Shown: piece by piece, positions 31,753-34,147 of the stretch
Layout: each line of letters begins with the position of its first letter
Numbering within the stretch: the stretch's first letter is position 1
Source: an uncultured Lachnospiraceae bacterium
GTDB taxonomy: Bacteria > Bacillota > Clostridia > Lachnospirales > Lachnospiraceae
Length of the DNA stretch: 34,147 nt
Direction of reading: 5' to 3'
Assembly (NCBI GenBank): GCA_910587905.1
Contig: CAJUOF010000203.1
Location: 1 to 34,147, forward strand
Notes under the pieces: model-generated
Seen by the model: only the letters and a program-made list of their open reading frames with translations
The model's database searches: none
Told to the model about the DNA's origin: nothing
Program-made: the position numbers and the translations under genes

Positions 31753-31784
31753 AGCTCGGAAATCCAAGGTTTCCGGGCTCTTTT
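31753..31784 (+). terminator. Original tRNA-Thr terminator, displaced
   Basis: AGCTCGGAAA (31753-31762) pairs with TTTCCGGGCT (31770-31779), then CTTTT. The stem and loop nearly equal the terminator after tRNA-Ala (3707-3741). This suggests it was the native terminator before the island separated it from the intact tRNA. Confidence 0.7.
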
Positions 31785-32030
31785 CGTGTCCAGGGATCTA
31801 TCCGCTTTCCAAGCTGCAGATGGTTCCTATAAATGAAGTGTGATTTCGACGCAAGGCCGATCTGACCGAACAAATATGGGCATATCAAGGCATACTTTCA
31901 AGTGTAAAAGTCGGGTTATGGCACTTCATGCAAAAGTGACGTGGAATATAGATTGATGTTTGAGCTGCTGTGTGATAGTATGCATCTATGAAAATATTCA
32001 ACACGAAACGTGCAGGGAGTTGACAGGTAC

Positions 32031-32657
32031 ATGTTAAACATACAGACCGCCGAACAGATATTAGCCGATAGTAAAAAACTTCTTATCGGCATGAAGAAAT
32101 ACAAACGTATTATGGATAGCCTTTACTGGACAGATGTTTCTGCCGACAAAGACTTCCAACGTGCCTTTAATGACTTTTTTGTTATGCGTTCCAGAAAGAG
32201 CCCGTATTACGACAGATTCTATTTGTTTCTCGAACAAAAGAAACACAAAGGGGCAACTTTCGAGGAAACACTGGACTATTTAAAAGAAGCCGGGGGACAG
32301 CTTGAATTATCATTTTCCAGTAAGCTGATCCACGTTATCAATCCAAACAGACCTATATGGGATAAGATTGTTGCAGAGAACCATTTTAAGATGAAATTAC
32401 CTGGCTATGGCGGAGACACCTCTCTCCGTCAAAAGGAGATTGTCAAACTGTACCATGAGTATTGCAGTCGGTTTTATGAATTTCTGGATTCAGCCGATGG
32501 ACAAGTTATCGTAAGTGAAAGAGACAGCCGGAAGTCTGGCCGGTTCCAAGATGTATTCATTCGGCAGTCTGTTAAGCGGCAGTGCAAACGAAACCTTCTC
32601 CCTCGAATTGGCAAAGGCGCAAGTGGAGCAGAATTTCATCTTAATGCGGCAGAATGA
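32031..32657 (+). CDS. Unknown accessory protein with abnormal C-terminus
   Basis: 208 residues from the ATG at 32031; AGGGAG lies ~11 nt upstream of the ATG. Residues ~1-165 look like a genuine fold: ILADSKKLLIGMKKYKRIMDSLYWTDV, FNDFFVMRSRKSPYY, then LSFSSKLIHVINPNRPIWDKIVAENHF, a pattern that reminds me of helix-hairpin-helix DNA-glycosylase-like proteins (tentative). The last ~40 residues (after VIVSERD) are Arg/Lys-rich and out of character, and another ORF overlaps them in a different frame, so the natural C-terminus has probably been lost by a deletion or frameshift near 32510. Confidence 0.5.
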   Translation: MLNIQTAEQILADSKKLLIGMKKYKRIMDSLYWTDVSADKDFQRAFNDFFVMRSRKSPYYDRFYLFLEQKKHKGATFEETLDYLKEAGGQLELSFSSKLIHVINPNRPIWDKIVAENHFKMKLPGYGGDTSLRQKEIVKLYHEYCSRFYEFLDSADGQVIVSERDSRKSGRFQDVFIRQSVKRQCKRNLLPRIGKGASGAEFHLNAAE

Positions 32658-32697
32658 GGAAATCATACGGTTACTGAAAAAGATTGTGCGGGCTTGA
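32551..32697 (+). CDS. Small helical hypothetical protein
   Basis: 48 residues from the ATG at 32551, MYSFGSLLSGSANETFSLEL followed by a charged helix ending QNEEIIRLLKKIVRA. It overlaps the 3' part of the preceding frame, and its stop (32695-32697) is only 2 bp before the next ATG, as in an operon. The ribosome binding site is weak. It could also be the true C-terminus of a gene fused by deletion. Confidence 0.4.
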   Translation: MYSFGSLLSGSANETFSLELAKAQVEQNFILMRQNEEIIRLLKKIVRA

Positions 32698-32699
32698 AT

Positions 32700-32957
32700 A
32701 TGTATCAGACATTGACGAATTATCTTTCAGAGATAAAAAATGACGCTTTCGGCAAATGGATCATAGACAAGGATAATGACGGCACACCAGAACATCCGAT
32801 CCAAATGCCTTATGTGGAATATTCTCAAGTAATAAGGCGGTTTATACATGATATTCACTCATTCCAAGAAGACCATCCAGAATCCGGACTGAACCGTTAC
32901 AGCGATATTTTGAGGGACAATAACCTTGAAAGTCTTTGCATTTCCAACATAAAATAA
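32700..32957 (+). pseudogene. DUF6508-like protein, 3' truncated
   Basis: 85 residues from the ATG at 32700: MYQTLTNYLSEIKNDAFGKW, then DKDNDGTPEHPIQMPYVEYSQVIRRFIHDIH and NRYSDILRDN. I recognise the GTPEHPI..P.V.YS..V..F pattern of DUF6508 proteins common on Firmicutes mobile elements, usually ~120-150 residues. The frame ends in LESLCISNIK exactly where sequence homologous to the yefM-yoeB upstream region begins (~32934), so the C-terminal part was removed by recombination. Function unknown. Confidence 0.55.
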
Positions 32958-33128
32958 TTCGACACACACACAAGAACCGCACATAACAAAAGTACGAAAA
33001 AACATACGAAAATAGGAAAGGATAAGAAAACAGCAAATAAAATTTATTCGTTGATTGAAGATATACGAAGAAACGGAGCCATGCAGGGCATTGGAAAGCC
33101 GGAGCCACTGAAACTCCCAAAATACTAA
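32934..33128 (+). pseudogene. Relic of a second yefM-yoeB cassette
   Basis: From TCTTTGCATTTCCAACATAA onward the sequence parallels 30854-30935 (decayed promoter TCGACA...CATAAC, AGTACGAAAAAACATACGAA). It then jumps to a yoeB-like piece encoding DKKTANKIYSLIEDIRRNGA followed by MQGIGKPEPLK (33025-33112) and stops at LPKY. The antitoxin, toxin N-terminus and toxin C-terminus are deleted. The protein piece differs enough from the intact YoeB to be an older paralogue. Confidence 0.75.
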
Positions 33129-33131
33129 ATT

Positions 33132-33173
33132 GGCAGGCAAACCCGTGATAACACGATCAAGCGTTATAGCTCT
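33132..33173 (+). repeat. Second right-end sequence
   Basis: GCAGGCAAACCCGTGATAAC followed by ACGATCAAGCGTTATAGC, about 90% identical to 31661-31700. It is not followed by a tRNA fragment. It marks the probable right boundary of the older island; the chromosomal gene at 33183 begins just after it. Confidence 0.65.
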
Positions 33174-33182
33174 TAAGTTCCC

Positions 33183-34119
33183 TCAATACTTCCGCTCTTC
33201 CTGGATCGCATCCAGGTCCATGAATGCGTCAAAGCACCGTTCCTCCACATACTGGATCTTCTCCACCGACTCCCCACGCTCCAGCTTCCTTATGATCTCG
33301 TCCACCATGGGGGCCAGAAGCGGGTTGCACTCCATGTCCGCATGGAGCTTTCCCTCTTTCATGGCCGCAAAAGAAGCTTCCGATACCGCATCAAAAGAGA
33401 TCACGATGATATCCCCCTTCGGTCCGCAGGTCCTTCCGGCCTGCTCGATGGCCTCGATGGCGCCGAAGGTCATGTTGTCGTTCTCGCTGATGACCACGTC
33501 AATGTCATGGTAGCTTTTTAAGAACCGAGCCATGACCTCCTGGCCCTTGCTCTGGGTGAAATCCCCGGAAGCACATTCTAACATCTGCCAGTTGGGATGC
33601 CTCCCGAGAATTTGGGAAAATCCGGCGGTGCGGCCGATCTGGGCGGAAGAGCCCGGCGTTCCCTGAAGAGTCACCAAGCGGATCTCATCCTCCTCCCGGC
33701 CCGTCCTTTCCAGATAGTTTTCCAGCCAGCGGCCGGCCTTTTTGCCCTCCTCCTCGAAATCACTCCCCACCCAGCAGGTATAAAGGTCCTCGTCCTCCAC
33801 CGTCACCGAGCGGTCCGAGAGGATCACCGGGATCCCGGCGGCCTTGGCCTCCTGCAAAACCTCGTCCCAGCCGGTCTCCACCACCGGGTCCAGCACGATG
33901 TAATCCACCTCCTGCAGGATGAAATTCCGCATGGCCTTGATCTGGTTCTCCTGCTTCTGCTGCCCGTCCTCGAACAGCAGATAATAGCCGTTCTCCGCAC
34001 AGAAGGTCTCCCGGAAGGAAGCGCTGTTGGCAATGCGGTAGTCGGACTCCGAACCGACCTGGGCAAAGCCCACCACGATATAATCCTCCCGCTCAGAAGT
34101 CACGTCATCCTCATAGAGC
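33183..34119 (-). CDS. Sugar ABC transporter substrate-binding protein (periplasmic-binding-protein type 1 fold), 5' partial
   Basis: About 312 residues of a sugar-binding lipoprotein; the N-terminus with signal peptide lies beyond the contig end and the frame stays open to 34119. Blocks: YIVVGFAQVGSESDYRIANSASFRE, DGQQKQENQIKAMRNFILQEVDYIVLDPVVETGWDEVLQEAK, AGIPVILSDRSV, LQGTPGSSAQIGRTAGF, VVISENDNMTFGAIEAIEQAGRTCGPKGDIIVISFD. This resembles galactose/galactofuranose (YtfQ-type) binding proteins of CUT2 transporters. Permease and ATPase genes are not in the window. The sugar is uncertain. Confidence 0.85.
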
Positions 34120-34147
34120 AGATCGGAAGAGCGTCGTGTAGGGAAAG
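34120..34147 (+). other. Illumina sequencing adapter, not genomic
   Basis: The terminal 28 bases begin AGATCGGAAGAGCGTCGTGT and continue AGGGAAAG, the start of the standard TruSeq adapter read-through sequence. It is untrimmed library adapter and should be removed. Confidence 0.98.

Larger units (their letters stand above)
31522..32030. other. Gap holding the island right end and old tRNA flank
   Basis: After yoeB come ~140 bp of island tail, the right-end sequence at 31661-31700, the 46-bp tRNA repeat, a terminator, and ~200 bp without a real gene. A short frame at 31844-31939 reads RRKADLTEQIWAYQGILSSV and then KVGLWHFMQK without a start codon and looks like a relic of an unknown gene. Confidence 0.4.

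Noticed and set aside
31621-31836. 71-codon frame spanning the displaced tRNA-Thr fragment
   Set aside because: Its sequence is a translation of the att repeat and terminator; no ribosome binding site.

Overview
This is a contig from a Gram-positive anaerobe of the class Clostridia, most likely family Lachnospiraceae. The evidence is gene content: a class II galT with galK and galE, RNase Y, an ATP-dependent PEP carboxykinase, a T-box leader on leuS, a SpoIIM-like gene next to a Nudix ADP-ribose pyrophosphatase, a Spo0A C-terminal-domain protein, a Cheo-type LexA box on recA and consensus sigma-A promoters. Species cannot be named from the sequence. Both ends cut genes, and the last 28 bases are Illumina adapter, so this is a raw assembled contig.

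Layout. (1) Positions 1-3646 are a prophage or phage-satellite remnant on the + strand: the end of a VapE-type helicase gene, an AATGTTACA-rich repeat region, two tiny coupled ORFs, a promoter/hairpin/terminator unit, a scaffold protein, a major capsid protein and a phage sigma factor. It abuts the 3' end of tRNA-Ala(CGC), a plausible integration site. (2) Positions 3900-8165, minus strand: DHH phosphoesterase, D-Ala-D-Ala carboxypeptidase, galE, then a cobalamin riboswitch with its own promoter but no recognisable B12 gene behind it. (3) Positions 8166-16731: an LTA-synthase-like enzyme (-), a DUF368/PopT transporter plus DAHP synthase operon (+), SpoIIM-like, Nudix, RNase Y and RecA (-). Two copies of an ~90-bp structured repeat with compensatory base changes lie here. 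(4) Positions 17018-23872: Spo0A-C-like and XRE genes flanking operator-like repeats, pckA, leuS with its T-box, another XRE gene and an unknown helical protein. (5) Positions 23898-28994: galK-galE-galT (-), divergent from a LacI-family regulator, with a palindrome placed exactly between the -35 and -10 of the galK promoter. (6) Positions 29056-30172: an Rpn-family nuclease gene broken by a frameshift.

(7) Positions 30224-33180 are the most interesting accessory region. It is AT-rich and starts with tRNA-Thr(GGT). The last 42 bases of the tRNA plus 4 flanking bases are repeated exactly 1.4 kb downstream, bracketing a tiny island whose only intact cargo is a YefM-YoeB toxin-antitoxin pair behind a consensus promoter. 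A second, decayed segment follows. It holds a gene with an abnormal C-terminus, a truncated DUF6508-like gene and the relic of another yefM-yoeB cassette, and it ends with the same right-end sequence as the first island. No integrase is present.

(8) Positions 33183-34119: a partial sugar-binding ABC transporter protein (-), then adapter.

The chromosomal genes form sensible units: galactose catabolism (galKET plus regulator), a cell-envelope set (carboxypeptidase, LTA-synthase-like enzyme, PopT lipid-carrier recycling), and a conserved rny/recA/nudix/spoIIM neighbourhood.
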